From the NCBI RefSeq assembly GCF_013522925.1, contig NZ_JAAMQU010000017.1, positions 1 to 64,000 of the forward strand: 64,000 nt of DNA. The letters run 5' to 3'. This DNA comes from Pseudomonas japonica (lineage in GTDB: Bacteria; Pseudomonadota; Gammaproteobacteria; Pseudomonadales; Pseudomonadaceae). The first letter of the stretch is position 1. The number at the start of each line of letters is the position of its first letter. Made by a program: the position numbers and the translations under genes. Below the pieces are notes generated by a model. It ran no database searches. It was not told the DNA's origin and saw only the letters and a list, made by a program, of their open reading frames with translations. Below, one piece after another: positions 1-9,454 of this stretch.

Positions 1-2
1 CT

Positions 3-134
3 TCGCTAGCGCAACAGGATATCAGCCGGTTCCTGATGGAGCGATACAACTGGCGGCGACCGCATCAGTTCAACGAAGGGCTAGCGCCGGCGGTCGCTGA
101 GGAAAAACTCAATTCAGTGTCCGGGATTAGTTGA
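3..134 (+). mobile_element. IS3-family transposase, C-terminal end (partial)
   Basis: The reading frame is open at the left edge and ends in TGA. It encodes the end of an IS3-type DDE transposase: the segment ERYNWRRPHQFN followed by GLAPAVAEEKLN is the usual end of the integrase core in this family. Only about 43 residues lie in the window, so the element extends leftwards. The last bases overlap the 3' end of the neighbouring LysR gene, suggesting that the insertion sequence landed at or in the end of that gene. Confidence 0.75.
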
Positions 135-1077
135 CCACTACACTCTCTTTCTGTCGCCCGTCAGGCCAAGGGTCCAAGGCACAGTCAAGTAGCCATTCTT
201 TGAAACTCTCCGCAGCGACTGAAAGCCCCACCTTCTCCACTTGGACAACGTAGTAAGCCAGAGGGCTGGATTGCGCCTCACCAAAGGGTCTGATTAACCT
301 TCCGGCCTGCAAATCCCCTGTGACCAGGCTGCTGCGTCCCAGAGCGATTCCGCTGCCTGCCATCGCCGCTTGCAACCCTGCGGCCGAGTCATTGATACGT
401 AGAACTCGTGCTTGGTCTATAGGCGGGTTACCGGCCCGCTCTAACCAGCTATTCCATGTAGGGAACGCGGCGGTATTTCGCATCGATAGGTCGTGGATCA
501 GCACATGGTGGCTAAGCATTTCGGGACCAGTGGGGGCGAACGGCCCTTCCATCAGTGCAGGGCTGCATACCGGAAAAAACGTATCCCCCATTAAATAGGT
601 GGCAGTCAATCCTGGCCAATGACCGTGGCCGAAACGAATACCCAGATCGATCCTGTCTCCGGCCAGGTCCACCAGACGTCCTTCAGTGTTCAGGATCAAT
701 TCGAACTGCGGATAGATTGTCTGAAAGGCCTCGACTCTTCCTAGCAGCCATTTGTCAGCAAAGGCGGGGGGAACGGTGACGCTGATTGAAGCTGGCACTG
801 CCCCGCGCTTGAGTCCCTCCACTGCTCGGCTCAACAGATCGAAGCCTGCACGCAGCTCTACCAGCGCGTGACTGGCTGCAGTGGTCAATTCAAGGCGTGA
901 AGGGCCCCCGCGTGAGCGGTAAAACAGCTCCTGACCAAAGCTTTCCTCCAGCTGGCGTACCAACTGGCCGACCGCTGCCGGCGTGACGTTGAGCTCCTGG
1001 GCTGCACCGACGAAACTCAGGTGACGGGCAGCGGCTTCGAAAGCTCGCAATGCGTTCAAATGACGCGGGGCTCTCAT
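127..1077 (-). CDS. LysR-family transcriptional regulator (GcvA-like)
   Basis: A LysR regulator of about 316 residues. The N-terminal winged helix-turn-helix is clear (LNALRAFEAAARHLSF, then TPAAVGQLVRQLEE), followed by a periplasmic-binding-protein-like effector domain. The opening and the DLGIRFGHG segment resemble the GcvA subgroup. I start at the ATG at 1077 because GTGAGG lies just before it; an ATG nine codons upstream is possible. The stop codon and the last few residues (VVVN) lie in the edge of the IS3 element, so the native C-terminus may have been replaced. It lies downstream of the damaged lysE-like gene on the same strand. Target unknown. Confidence 0.8.
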   Translation of the reverse strand: MRAPRHLNALRAFEAAARHLSFVGAAQELNVTPAAVGQLVRQLEESFGQELFYRSRGGPSRLELTTAASHALVELRAGFDLLSRAVEGLKRGAVPASISVTVPPAFADKWLLGRVEAFQTIYPQFELILNTEGRLVDLAGDRIDLGIRFGHGHWPGLTATYLMGDTFFPVCSPALMEGPFAPTGPEMLSHHVLIHDLSMRNTAAFPTWNSWLERAGNPPIDQARVLRINDSAAGLQAAMAGSGIALGRSSLVTGDLQAGRLIRPFGEAQSSPLAYYVVQVEKVGLSVAAESFKEWLLDCALDPWPDGRQKESVVVN

Positions 1078-1137
1078 ATCCTCACTCGCATTCAAATATC
1101 TCACGATAAGCGAATAGACCGGGTATAACGCCGGTCA

Positions 1138-1730
1138 TTACACAGCACATTCCACAGCGGGCGTACGGGCCGTGTCGCAGATCAGCCAGCAGCCCGGCAA
1201 AGCGTGCAGACGTCTGCCCAAAAATCGTATGAGCCCGATGACAATTACCCCATAGAGGAAGGTAAGACTCGAGACCGTAAGCGCCAGCGCAGTAAAAGTG
1301 GCAACGCCCCGATGCTCAGAGGGATCGATGAACAGGGGCAGGAAGGCAAGGTAGAAGAGAACCGCTTTGGGATTACACAACGTGATGAACAGCGTCTGGC
1401 GAAGATAATGGAAGGTCGCAATGTTCACTACGCTGGCCTCTACGGCCGTGGCCAGCATTAACCGCAACCCTGGATAGCCCAGGTACAGGCTGCCGAGGAT
1501 TTGAGCGCCGTTGAAGGTGGCGGGGTAGGTTTTGAGCAGCACAGCCACACCTGCTAACGCAAGCCACATAAGAATCTGGTCGCCGATGATGACTCCGGCT
1601 ATCGCGGTCAGACCTTCCTTTACACCTCCTTTGCCGGTCGAGGTAATCAGCGCAAAATTACCCGGGCCGGGCAGATAAGCAGCAAGATGAAGGACACAAC
1701 GAAGGTGCCATAGTGCGCAGTCCCAAACAT
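1138..1730 (-). pseudogene. LysE/RhtB-family amino acid exporter, frameshifted
   Basis: The gene reads as a LysE/RhtB-type inner-membrane exporter of amino acids. An ATG at 1730 opens MFGTAHYGTFVVSFILLL in one frame; the continuation GPGNFALITSTGKGG, with several hydrophobic segments, is in another frame. Adding one base near 1675 restores the family motif CPGPGNFALI, so a single-base deletion has broken the gene after about 20 codons. The C-terminus (CDTARTPAVECAV) is also unlike the family and may carry a second change. A sequencing error cannot be excluded. It precedes the LysR gene on the same strand, a common regulator-exporter pairing. Confidence 0.7.
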
Positions 1731-1828
1731 GGGACGGTCTCCTGATAAAAGCGGTGCCGGTGACAGCTGGGTGGTGTCCCGCGCTGTCACGAGTGCAGTG
1801 GAACCTCAGGGTGACGATCTCGCCAAAA

Positions 1829-2590
1829 TCAGAATTGGGACAAACCACCGTCCACGATGATTTCTTCGCCCGTCATGAAGGACGACTGGTCGCCGGCCAG
1901 GAAGAGCACAGCGTTGGCGACTTCGGACGCCTCCCCGAAACGCCCCAACGGCACTGCGGCTTCGATGCCTGCAGCCACTTCGTTGAGCTCCGCATCCGAA
2001 AGACCAAGCTTTCCGTGGAAAGGCGTGCTGATCGGACCAGGACTGACAGCGTTAACCCGAATGCCGCGAGGGGCCAACTCTGCACCCAACGTACGCGCGA
2101 GAGATCGAACGGCTGCCTTGCTTGCCGAAAGAATCGACAGGCCGGGAGTGCCTACCTGATTCAGAAAGGAGGTGGTCAAGACCACGCTGCTACCTTTGCT
2201 CAGCAACGGTGCCGCTTTTTGTACGGTGAAAAAAGTACCGGTGAAATTAAGTGCAAACTGCTCGTCGATCTGAGTTTTGGTAACCGATTCCAGCGGCGCC
2301 GCTGTGCCAGCACCGGCATTTGCAAACACAATGTCCAACCGACCGAAACGCTCCTGGACGGTACGTATAACCGGGTCCAGCGCTTCGGGCTGACGCAGAT
2401 CAGCCGCCATGACCAAGGCATGATCACCCAACTCCTCTTGCGCCGATTTGAGACGCTCAGGCGATACGCCTGTGGCGATTACCTGAGCGCCTTGAGCAAC
2501 AAAGCGGCGTGCCACTTCCAAGCCGATACCGGAGGTACCACCGGTAACCAGAACCACCTTGCCTTCGAAATTACGGGATTGAATAGTCAT
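1829..2590 (-). CDS. Short-chain dehydrogenase/reductase (SDR)
   Basis: A classical SDR of 253 residues, a soluble NAD(P)-dependent oxidoreductase. It shows the cofactor motif TGGTSGIG near residue 15, the NAG motif (FANAGAG), the catalytic Ser in LTTSF, a YxxxK-position motif that reads LSASKAA instead of YxASK, and the C-terminal FMTGEEIIVDGG. The catalytic Tyr appears to be replaced by Ser or Leu, so activity may be altered; some SDR subgroups near this sequence share that feature. The start at 2590 is supported by GGAGGAAATGTG just before the ATG. The LysR gene upstream on the same strand is a plausible regulator. Substrate unknown. Confidence 0.8.
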   Translation of the reverse strand: MTIQSRNFEGKVVLVTGGTSGIGLEVARRFVAQGAQVIATGVSPERLKSAQEELGDHALVMAADLRQPEALDPVIRTVQERFGRLDIVFANAGAGTAAPLESVTKTQIDEQFALNFTGTFFTVQKAAPLLSKGSSVVLTTSFLNQVGTPGLSILSASKAAVRSLARTLGAELAPRGIRVNAVSPGPISTPFHGKLGLSDAELNEVAAGIEAAVPLGRFGEASEVANAVLFLAGDQSSFMTGEEIIVDGGLSQF

Positions 2591-2926
2591 CACATTTCCT
2601 CCTTCCGGTGGGGTTGGCCGAGCACTTCGGCATGGGTCAACTATCCAAAACTCCACCCAGGCCGCCAAACCAGAAGATTTACTGCAGCAGTAAAGAAAAA
2701 CTATCCCGAGCGAAGTACTGAATAGGTTGTCGCTCATTGGGGCTGGCCGCAAGGAAGCGGACCGCGACGTGGCCGCGGAGCAGCGCCAAACGGCAAGGAG
2801 AAGAAGACAAGGCGCGAAGACAAGCAGCACGACAAATCCATGGACGCATTAGGTTCCACGACCGCAGCGATTGGGGCCCTCCTTGGCTCGTAGGTCAGCA
2901 GCGTGGCCAGCAGGGACCATGACTGA
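2591..2926. other. Intergenic region upstream of the SDR gene
   Basis: About 336 bases between the SDR start and the end of the next LysR gene. I see a good ribosome binding site for the SDR gene at its left edge, and no convincing gene, repeat or RNA. The frames open on the plus strand lack start signals and family resemblance. Confidence 0.5.
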
Positions 2927-3799
2927 TTAGGCTGATCGTGCGAAATGTTCAATCAACAGTTCGGTGAGAACCCGGATTTTTCGAGGCGGATTCGGGCTCG
3001 CAGGACGAACCACATATGCCCCGGCCGGAGGCGGCGGATAGCTCGTCATAATCGGCACCAATGCTCCGGAGACGATACTTTGCTGGATGAGGGTCTCGGG
3101 TAGGTACGCAATTCCCAACCCGGCCTCGGCAGCTGCAACCAGTGCGACGCCGTTGTCGGCTTTGAACCGCCCTTGGGGACGAACCGAAACAACCTTGTCG
3201 CCATCCAGAAACTGCCAGGCTTCGGTGTGCTGCATCAATGCTTCGTGGCGCGCCAGTTGGTCGGGCCTATCAGGCGCACCATGCGTGTTGATGTAGTCTG
3301 GGCCGGCAACAAGGGCAACCTTCAGGGGACCAACGCGCCTGCCGACCAGGTTGGAGTCCGGCAGGTAACCGACCCTTATGCAGCAGTCATAGCCTTCGGA
3401 GATAAGATCGACGAAGCGGTCGCTGTAACAGGTCTGGATATGCAGCTGAGGATGACAGCGCCCCATTTCTGCCAGCACTGGGGCGAAGTGTGTGGGGCCA
3501 AATGAAAGGGGGGCGGCCACGCGCAAGCGGCCACGCAAGGTACCCGTTGGTTGGATCGCTTCCCGCGCCGATTCCAATTCGGCGCAGACCCTCGCCGCAT
3601 GATCACGAAACGTCGATCCCGCCTCGGTCAAGGACGCGCCACGGGTCGAGCGTGCCAGCAGTTGCACACCCAAGGCCGCCTCCAACCGCGCCAGACGGCG
3701 GCTGACAATCGACTTCGAGATTCCAAGCCTGAGCGCAGCAGGCGATACCCCTCCAGCATCGGCTACCTCGACAAAGGTTTCGAGCTCCTCCATGTCCAT
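2927..3799 (-). CDS. LysR-family transcriptional regulator
   Basis: A 290-residue LysR regulator. It begins MDMEELETFVEVADAGG, with the helix-turn-helix through SKSIVSRRLARLEAALG and then the effector-binding domain (GRLRVAAPLSFG). The ATG at 3799 is chosen because AAGGGG stands 9 bases ahead; longer frames lack this. It belongs to the broad CrgA/AaeR-like branch judging by the SRRLARLE and LRVAAP segments. It is divergent from the isochorismatase-like gene at 4013 and upstream of the SDR gene, so either could be its target. The effector cannot be read from sequence. Confidence 0.8.
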   Translation of the reverse strand: MDMEELETFVEVADAGGVSPAALRLGISKSIVSRRLARLEAALGVQLLARSTRGASLTEAGSTFRDHAARVCAELESAREAIQPTGTLRGRLRVAAPLSFGPTHFAPVLAEMGRCHPQLHIQTCYSDRFVDLISEGYDCCIRVGYLPDSNLVGRRVGPLKVALVAGPDYINTHGAPDRPDQLARHEALMQHTEAWQFLDGDKVVSVRPQGRFKADNGVALVAAAEAGLGIAYLPETLIQQSIVSGALVPIMTSYPPPPAGAYVVRPASPNPPRKIRVLTELLIEHFARSA

Positions 3800-4012
3800 C
3801 GTGGCGTTCCCCTTCAAGCGACACAGTTGGACGCTGGATGCTACTACCGACGTACTTTGGGGAACAGCAGAATGCCAATCCACAGGCGATCGCCCCGCTG
3901 GCGCTTGGTTGGCGAAGGCAACATTTTGCTCGCCGCTGCGGCTTCGGGGCTGTCTGCCTGAGACGGTGCCTCAAGGCACATGCATGCGACCTAGAGAAAG
4001 GTAGATATAGCA

Positions 4013-4639
4013 ATGGCAAGTGAGACTATTCGTAACCCACTGACCGACCAGCTGCTGACCCCTGATAATGCGCTGCTGGTGATAATCGACTATCAGCCCA
4101 TCCAGGTATCCTCGATCCGCTCGATGTCTCGCGACGAATTGGTGTTCAACATCACCAGCGTTGCCAAGGCGGCGGTCAATTTCGGGCTTCCGATCATTCA
4201 CTCCACGGTGAACGTCGGTACCGGCCGGAACAAGCCACCTATCCAGCAACTGCAGGACGTTATTGGGCACCTTCCTACCTACGACCGCACCTCGATCAAT
4301 AGCTGGGAGGACACGCAGTTCAAAGAGGCCGTCAAAGCCCAGGGGCGCCGCAAACTGATCATGACAGCGCTTTGGACCGAAGCCTGTCTGGCGTTTCCGG
4401 TACTGGATGCGCTTCAGGAAGGTTACGATGTGTACGTACCCGTCGATGCGGTCGGCGGTACCTCCCTGGCTGCACACGAAGCGGCGCTGCGCCGCATCGA
4501 ACAGGCGGGGGCGAAATTGATCAGTCGCGTCCAGATGTACTGCGAGCTGCAGCGCGACTGGGCTCGTGAAGCTACGGTTCCCGGATTTATGGGGGTATTT
4601 GAAAACTTCGACGGCTTCAATGCAGAAAAGGCTGATTAG
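4013..4639 (+). CDS. Isochorismatase-like cysteine hydrolase (YcaC-type)
   Basis: A 208-residue hydrolase of the isochorismatase superfamily. The Asp of the catalytic triad lies in ALLVIIDYQ, the Lys in the GRRKLIMTALWTE segment and the nucleophilic Cys in TEACLAFP. The family hydrolyses amides or enol ethers; YcaC-like members have no firm substrate. It is monocistronic on the plus strand, divergent from the LysR gene that ends its 5' side, with AGAAAGGTAG ahead of the ATG. A second member lies at 17518-18138, only moderately similar, so this is not a recent duplicate. No membrane segment or signal peptide. Confidence 0.8.
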   Translation: MASETIRNPLTDQLLTPDNALLVIIDYQPIQVSSIRSMSRDELVFNITSVAKAAVNFGLPIIHSTVNVGTGRNKPPIQQLQDVIGHLPTYDRTSINSWEDTQFKEAVKAQGRRKLIMTALWTEACLAFPVLDALQEGYDVYVPVDAVGGTSLAAHEAALRRIEQAGAKLISRVQMYCELQRDWAREATVPGFMGVFENFDGFNAEKAD

Positions 4640-4958
4640 GGAGCGTCACTCGGTTCTATGCCGAAGATAGCGTTACGTCACTTTCGTCACGCAATTGGTC
4701 GAAAGCGGCCATTCTTCGGCAGTTGCAATCGAGCCATAGCTACCCACCATTGAGGTAGCGATCGGCATGAGCCGCGTGGGCGCATCATGGGTTCAGCGGT
4801 GGGCATGATAGTGTTGGCTCAAGTCGGCGGCACAGGGCTCTACTTGTCCTGATTGTCCCGCTGCTGAGCGCTGCCATGGCTGTATTGGCGGTAATCGAGG
4901 CTTCGGCTCAACAGACAAGGGGCGCCTTGGTATTGGCCCATTGATAGCAACCTGATGT
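4640..4958. other. Intergenic region with no recognised feature
   Basis: About 319 bases between the convergent ends of the isochorismatase-like gene and catR. I see no credible coding frame, RNA gene or strong terminator. Confidence 0.4.
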
Positions 4959-5843
4959 TCAAGGAGCCCCTGGCAATGGTAACTCTTTGAGCTCATCCAG
5001 CACCCGGAGCAACAGCTGCGACTGGTCTCCGGCACGGTAGCTGACCACGATAGGCGACGTGGCATACTCATCCACCAGCGGCGCATAGCCGATGTCGTCG
5101 CGGTGAAGCCGCTGCACCGACCCTGGCACCAACGCTACCCCGATGCCGGCCGCCACTAGGCCGATAGTGGTCTGCAATTCGTTGGACATCTGCGCAACGT
5201 GGATATTCAAGCCGTGCTTGGCGAACAGCCCTAGGACATGATCGGCATAACTAGGTCTGGGGGAGCCGGGGTAGAGTACGAACGGCTCCCTTGCCAGTTG
5301 CGCCAGTGTCACTTTCTGGCCCAGTAACGGGTGGCCACTGGGCAGCACCGCTACCAGAGGATCTTCACGTAGCACAAACTGCGTCACGGCCGGGTCGTCG
5401 AACAAGAGTCGGCCGAAGCCTATATCGATACGCCCGCTCTTCAATGCCTCCAGCTGTTGCAAGGTAATCAATTCCGACAGCCCTACTTCGACGTCGCCGA
5501 AGGCACGCAGACGGCGGATCAGCTCTGGCAGGGCGCCATAGAGGGTAGAGGGCGCAAAGCCGATACCCAGCCAACGTTTGTCCGCCTGGCCCATGCGGCG
5601 AGTGTCGTCGCTGATGCGCTGCAGCTGCTCCAGCAACTGGGAGGCATGTTCGTTGAAGAAGCGGCCCGCCTCGGTCAGGCGCAGCGGCCTGCCGCGCTCT
5701 AGCAACGGGACCCCAAGTTCATCCTCAAGCTGCTGAATCTGCCGGCTCAACGGTGGCTGTGCGATGTGAAGCTGCTCGGCGGCGCGTGTGAAATTCAGGG
5801 TCTGCGCGAGTACTCGAAAGTAGCGCAGGTGTCGAAGCTCCAC
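4959..5843 (-). CDS. catR: CatR, LysR-type activator of the catechol genes
   Basis: A 294-residue LysR regulator that matches CatR: MELRHLRYFRVLAQ, the helix-turn-helix with AQPPLSRQIQQLEDELG, and the effector domain with GYAPL and the C-terminal ELKELP segment. CatR senses cis,cis-muconate and activates catBCA. The start is GTG at 5843. It is divergent from catB, with a 103-base intergenic region holding a T-N11-A palindrome directly against the catR start, which would also allow autorepression. Related regulators such as BenM-type proteins are possible but the divergent catB strongly favours CatR. Confidence 0.9.
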   Translation of the reverse strand: MELRHLRYFRVLAQTLNFTRAAEQLHIAQPPLSRQIQQLEDELGVPLLERGRPLRLTEAGRFFNEHASQLLEQLQRISDDTRRMGQADKRWLGIGFAPSTLYGALPELIRRLRAFGDVEVGLSELITLQQLEALKSGRIDIGFGRLLFDDPAVTQFVLREDPLVAVLPSGHPLLGQKVTLAQLAREPFVLYPGSPRPSYADHVLGLFAKHGLNIHVAQMSNELQTTIGLVAAGIGVALVPGSVQRLHRDDIGYAPLVDEYATSPIVVSYRAGDQSQLLLRVLDELKELPLPGAP

Positions 5844-5844
5844 G

Positions 5845-5859
5845 ATACCTCCTGGGTAT
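5845..5859. promoter_or_regulatory. CatR operator in the catR-catB intergenic region
   Basis: The palindrome ATACC-N5-GGTAT fits the LysR T-N11-A rule and resembles the known CatR recognition site of the P. putida catBC promoter. It lies one base from the catR start and about 90 bases from catB, the usual position for activation of catB and repression of catR. Confidence 0.7.
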
Positions 5860-5946
5860 GGTCAAGACCAAAATCATATTGGACGCAGGGCAGGTCGGGC
5901 GTCAACCTGAGGTCAATAATGACAACACACGCTACTGGAAGATGCC

Positions 5947-7068
5947 ATGAGCCGCGTGACCATAGACCGGTTGGAGACGTTCATCGTCGACCTGCCGACC
6001 ATACGTCCACACAAGCTGGCCATGCACACCATGCATGGCCAGACCTTGGTGATCCTCAAGCTGCATTGCAGTGACGGCGTGGTTGGGTTAGGCGAGGCCA
6101 CTACCATTGGCGGCCTGAGCTACGCAGGCGAAAGCCCGGAAAGCATCAAGGTCAACCTCGACACCTGGTTCGCGCCGCTGCTGCTGGGCCAGGATGCGAC
6201 CAACCTCAACGCGGCCATGCAGCGCATTGATCGTGCCGTACGGGCCAATACCTTTGCTCGCAGTGCGGTGGAAACCGCCTTGCTCGACGCCCAGGGCAAG
6301 CGTCTCGGCCTGCCGGTTGCCGAGCTGCTCGGCGGCCGTGTACGTAATGGCGTGGAATGCGCCTGGACCTTGGCAAGTGGTGATACGGGTCGGGATATCG
6401 AGGAAGCCGAGCGCATGCTCGACCTGCGCCGCCACCGGCACTTCAAACTCAAGATTGGCTCGGCCGAGCCTGTTCGGGACATCGCTCACGTCGCGGCGAT
6501 CAAAAGTGCCTTGGGCGACCGCGCCAGTGTCCGCGTGGACGTGAACCAGGCCTGGAGTGAGGCAGTAGCCATTAACGGCTGCCGCCGCCTCGCCGACGCT
6601 GGGGTAGAGCTGATCGAGCAACCGTTGTCACGCCATGACCGTGCCGGAATGGTACGCCTTAATGCGCACAGCCCCATCCCCCTCATGGCGGACGAGGCCA
6701 TCGAATCGGTCGCTGATAGCTTCGCGCTGGCGCAGCTGGGCGTAGCCCCCATCTTCGCCTTGAAGATCGCCAAGACCGGCGGGCCTCGCGCGGTGCTGCG
6801 CACTGCGGCCATTGCCGAAGCCGCCGGGATCGGCCTGTATGGCGGCACCATGCTCGAGGGCAGCATAGGCACCATTGCGGCTGCCCATGCCTTCGCCACG
6901 CTGGACCGCCTGGAGTGGCACACCGAGTTGTTCGGTCCGCTGTTGCTGACCGAAGACATCCTGGTGCACGGCCTCGAATACCGCGACTTCCAGCTCATGT
7001 TGCCGACCACCCCTGGGCTGGGCATTGAGCTTGACGAACAGCGCCTGGCCCGATTCGCCCGCCACTGA
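5947..7068 (+). CDS. catB: Muconate cycloisomerase CatB
   Basis: A 373-residue member of the enolase superfamily that lactonises cis,cis-muconate to (+)-muconolactone in the catechol ortho-cleavage branch. The KxK catalytic lysines appear in FKLKIG (about residue 168), metal ligands in RVDVNQ, LIEQPL and MADEAI, and the distal lysine in FALKIAKTGG. Length matches the family. It is the first gene of catBCA, transcribed away from catR, with catC 21 bases downstream. Expression is expected to depend on CatR and muconate. Cytoplasmic. Confidence 0.93.
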   Translation: MSRVTIDRLETFIVDLPTIRPHKLAMHTMHGQTLVILKLHCSDGVVGLGEATTIGGLSYAGESPESIKVNLDTWFAPLLLGQDATNLNAAMQRIDRAVRANTFARSAVETALLDAQGKRLGLPVAELLGGRVRNGVECAWTLASGDTGRDIEEAERMLDLRRHRHFKLKIGSAEPVRDIAHVAAIKSALGDRASVRVDVNQAWSEAVAINGCRRLADAGVELIEQPLSRHDRAGMVRLNAHSPIPLMADEAIESVADSFALAQLGVAPIFALKIAKTGGPRAVLRTAAIAEAAGIGLYGGTMLEGSIGTIAAAHAFATLDRLEWHTELFGPLLLTEDILVHGLEYRDFQLMLPTTPGLGIELDEQRLARFARH

Positions 7069-7089
7069 CCCGCCCATGGAGCACTTTCA

Positions 7090-7380
7090 ATGCTTTTTCA
7101 CGTACGCATGACCGTCAAGCTACCCGCCAGCATGCCCGCCGAGCAGTCAGCCAGGCTCAAGGCCGATGAAAAGGCCTTGGCCTCACGCCTGCAGGAAGAG
7201 GGCACGTGGCGCCACTTGTGGCGGATCGCCGGTCTCTACGCCAACATCAGTGTCTTCGACGTTCCCGACGCTCAAGCCCTGCACGACACTCTGATGCAGC
7301 TGCCGTTGTACCCCTACATGGACATCGAGGTCATGGCGCTGTGCCGCCATCCTTCGTCGATTCGCGACGACGATCGCTGA
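7090..7380 (+). CDS. catC: Muconolactone delta-isomerase CatC
   Basis: A 96-residue protein matching CatC: MLFHVRMTVKLP at the start, then GTWRHLWRIAGLYANISVFDV and the PLYPYMDIEV segment. CatC isomerises muconolactone to beta-ketoadipate enol-lactone and forms a large homo-oligomer. It lies 21 bases after catB and 59 bases before catA, in the usual catBCA order. Full length, no anomalies. Confidence 0.93.
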   Translation: MLFHVRMTVKLPASMPAEQSARLKADEKALASRLQEEGTWRHLWRIAGLYANISVFDVPDAQALHDTLMQLPLYPYMDIEVMALCRHPSSIRDDDR

Positions 7381-7439
7381 CCGACTGCCTCAACCTGCCG
7401 AACTGTAGCGCTCACAAGAACAAGATGAGAACCTTCGCC

Positions 7440-8369
7440 ATGACCGTACGCATTTCCCATACCGCTGACGTACAGAAATTTTTCGAGGTGGCCAGCGGAT
7501 TCGAACAAACCGGCGGCGACCCACGCATGAAAACCATCGTGCACCGGGTATTGACCGAGACGATCAAGATCATTGAAGACCTCGGTGTGACGACTGAGGA
7601 ATTCTGGCAGGCAGTAAACTACCTCAACCTCTTGGGTAGTCGTCAGGAGGCTGGCCTGCTGGTGGCTGGCCTGGGCCTGGAGCATTACCTGGACCTGCTG
7701 CTGGACGCCGAAGACGCTCAGAATGGCCAGCTCGGCGGCACCCCGCGCACGATCGAGGGGCCCCTGTATGTCGCCGGTGCGCCTCTAGTAGACGGCGAGG
7801 CCCGCCTCGACGACGGCCAAGACGCTGGCACCGTGTTGTTCATGCAGGGCCAGGTACGAGACACCGATGGCTCGCCCTTGGCCGGCGCGGTGGTGGACGT
7901 ATGGCATGCCAATACTGGCGGAACCTATTCGTACTTCGACCCCAGCCAGTCCGAATTCAACCTGCGCCGTCGCATTGTTACCGATGCCGAGGGCCGCTAT
8001 CGCTTTCGTAGCATCGTGCCTTCCGGCTACGGCTGCCCACCCGATGGCCCCACTCAACACTTGCTTGACCAGCTGGGGCGTCACGGTCAGCGGCCGGCGC
8101 ACATCCATTTCTTCATCTCGGCCCCAGCGCATCGCCACCTCACCACCCAGATCAACCTCGCTGGTGACCGCTACCTGCATGATGACTTCGCCTATGCAAC
8201 CCGCGACGAGCTTATCGCTGATATCCGATTTATCGACGACGCCGGGCAGGCGCAGGCTCGCGGTGTAGAAGGGCGCTTCGCTGAGATCGACTTCGACTTC
8301 GTGCTCCAGCCCACCGCGGAGCCCACCGCCGAGGAACGTCGCGAGCGAGCCCGCGCCCTGGAGGCTTGA
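7440..8369 (+). CDS. catA: Catechol 1,2-dioxygenase CatA
   Basis: A 309-residue intradiol dioxygenase that cleaves catechol to cis,cis-muconate with Fe(III). Ligand regions are visible: Tyr in GTYSYFD, Tyr in PSGYGCPPDGP, and the two His in RPAHIHFF. The N-terminal helical dimerisation part and the GTPRTIEGPLYV segment are typical of Pseudomonas CatA. I start at the ATG at 7440 (MTVRISHTAD) because it aligns with known CatA; an in-frame ATG at 7425 would add five residues. Third gene of catBCA; benR follows 110 bases later. Confidence 0.93.
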   Translation: MTVRISHTADVQKFFEVASGFEQTGGDPRMKTIVHRVLTETIKIIEDLGVTTEEFWQAVNYLNLLGSRQEAGLLVAGLGLEHYLDLLLDAEDAQNGQLGGTPRTIEGPLYVAGAPLVDGEARLDDGQDAGTVLFMQGQVRDTDGSPLAGAVVDVWHANTGGTYSYFDPSQSEFNLRRRIVTDAEGRYRFRSIVPSGYGCPPDGPTQHLLDQLGRHGQRPAHIHFFISAPAHRHLTTQINLAGDRYLHDDFAYATRDELIADIRFIDDAGQAQARGVEGRFAEIDFDFVLQPTAEPTAEERRERARALEA

Positions 8370-8479
8370 AGTCAGGCACGCCAGGATGACAGTCAACAGG
8401 CCCGGGGCATTTGCTTCCGGGCTTTTGGCGTGAGACTTCGCGCCACCGCTGGATAACAAAAAAACAGAGGCACGCTGAA

Positions 8480-9439
8480 ATGCTGACCTTATTAAGCGAA
8501 CGCAGCCGTGTTTTCGAACGCGCCGATGCCCATGCCGTGTCGGATTACGTCAACCAGCACGTCGGCACGCATTGCATTCGTCTGCCACCAACCGGCAGGC
8601 CCGAAGCAAGCATTCGCCACAGGACCTTCGCATCCCTTGACCTGTGCCGTATCAGCTATGGCGGCGCAGTCCGCGTCACTAGCACTGCCCTGGGGACCAG
8701 TTATCACCTCCAAATATTGCTACGCGGGCACTGCACCTCTCGCGCCGGGGCGATCGAGCACACCTACGTGCCGGGAGAAATGCTTCTGATCAACCCTGAC
8801 GACCCAGTTGACCTTACCTATTCACAAGATTGTGAGAAGTTCATCCTGCGCCTGCCGGTGTCGGTCCTGGAACGCGCCTGCCTAGGGCAGAGCCGCGCCG
8901 TGCCTACTACCGGAATCCGTTTCGGTCAGGCACGGCATGACCTCGCGCATCATTCGGAATTCGCCGGGCTCCTGGACCTGATCTGTCGCGAGGCCGAAGG
9001 CTACGCCTTGGAAGGGATACCTGTGCTCTACGAGCGAATCGTCGCAGGCAAATTGCTTGGGCTGCTTGCCAATAATGCCTGGCATGCTCCCTTGGCCTCG
9101 CCAGGCGCCAGCGTTTTCGACACGCTGAGCGAGTATATCGACGCTCATGTGAGTGAAGAGATTGGCCTGGAACGCCTGCTCAAGGTGGCCGGTGTCAGTG
9201 AGCGCACGCTTTATAGCCTGTTCGAACGCAAGGCCGGGGTCTCGCCGCGTGAGTACATTCGGCAGCGCAAACTAGACTGCGTGCATCAGCGACTGCAGCA
9301 TCCCGCGACTCACAGCGTGACCCAGGCAGCGTTGGATATTGGCTTCCTGCACCTGGGTCGCTTCGCCGAGACCTACCGCAAGCGCTTCGGGGAACTGCCG
9401 TCGCATACCTGGAAACGGCATCATGAAACAGCTCCGTGA
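8480..9439 (+). CDS. benR: BenR, AraC/XylS-family activator of the benzoate genes
   Basis: A 319-residue AraC/XylS regulator closely resembling BenR: LLSERSRVFERAD, NQHVGTHCIRLP, INPDDPVDLTYSQDCEKF, then two C-terminal helix-turn-helix motifs ending GFLHLGRFAETYRKRFGELP. BenR binds benzoate and activates benABC. The ATG at 8480 is chosen by alignment with BenR; the longer frame has no support. It lies between catA and benA on the same strand. Two direct operator half-sites of the XylS type follow its stop codon. Confidence 0.9.
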   Translation: MLTLLSERSRVFERADAHAVSDYVNQHVGTHCIRLPPTGRPEASIRHRTFASLDLCRISYGGAVRVTSTALGTSYHLQILLRGHCTSRAGAIEHTYVPGEMLLINPDDPVDLTYSQDCEKFILRLPVSVLERACLGQSRAVPTTGIRFGQARHDLAHHSEFAGLLDLICREAEGYALEGIPVLYERIVAGKLLGLLANNAWHAPLASPGASVFDTLSEYIDAHVSEEIGLERLLKVAGVSERTLYSLFERKAGVSPREYIRQRKLDCVHQRLQHPATHSVTQAALDIGFLHLGRFAETYRKRFGELPSHTWKRHHETAP

Positions 9440-9454
9440 ATTGATGAGGTGATT

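Noticed and set aside
1754..2725. 323-codon frame opposite the SDR gene
   Set aside because: Antisense to a clear SDR gene; no known domain.
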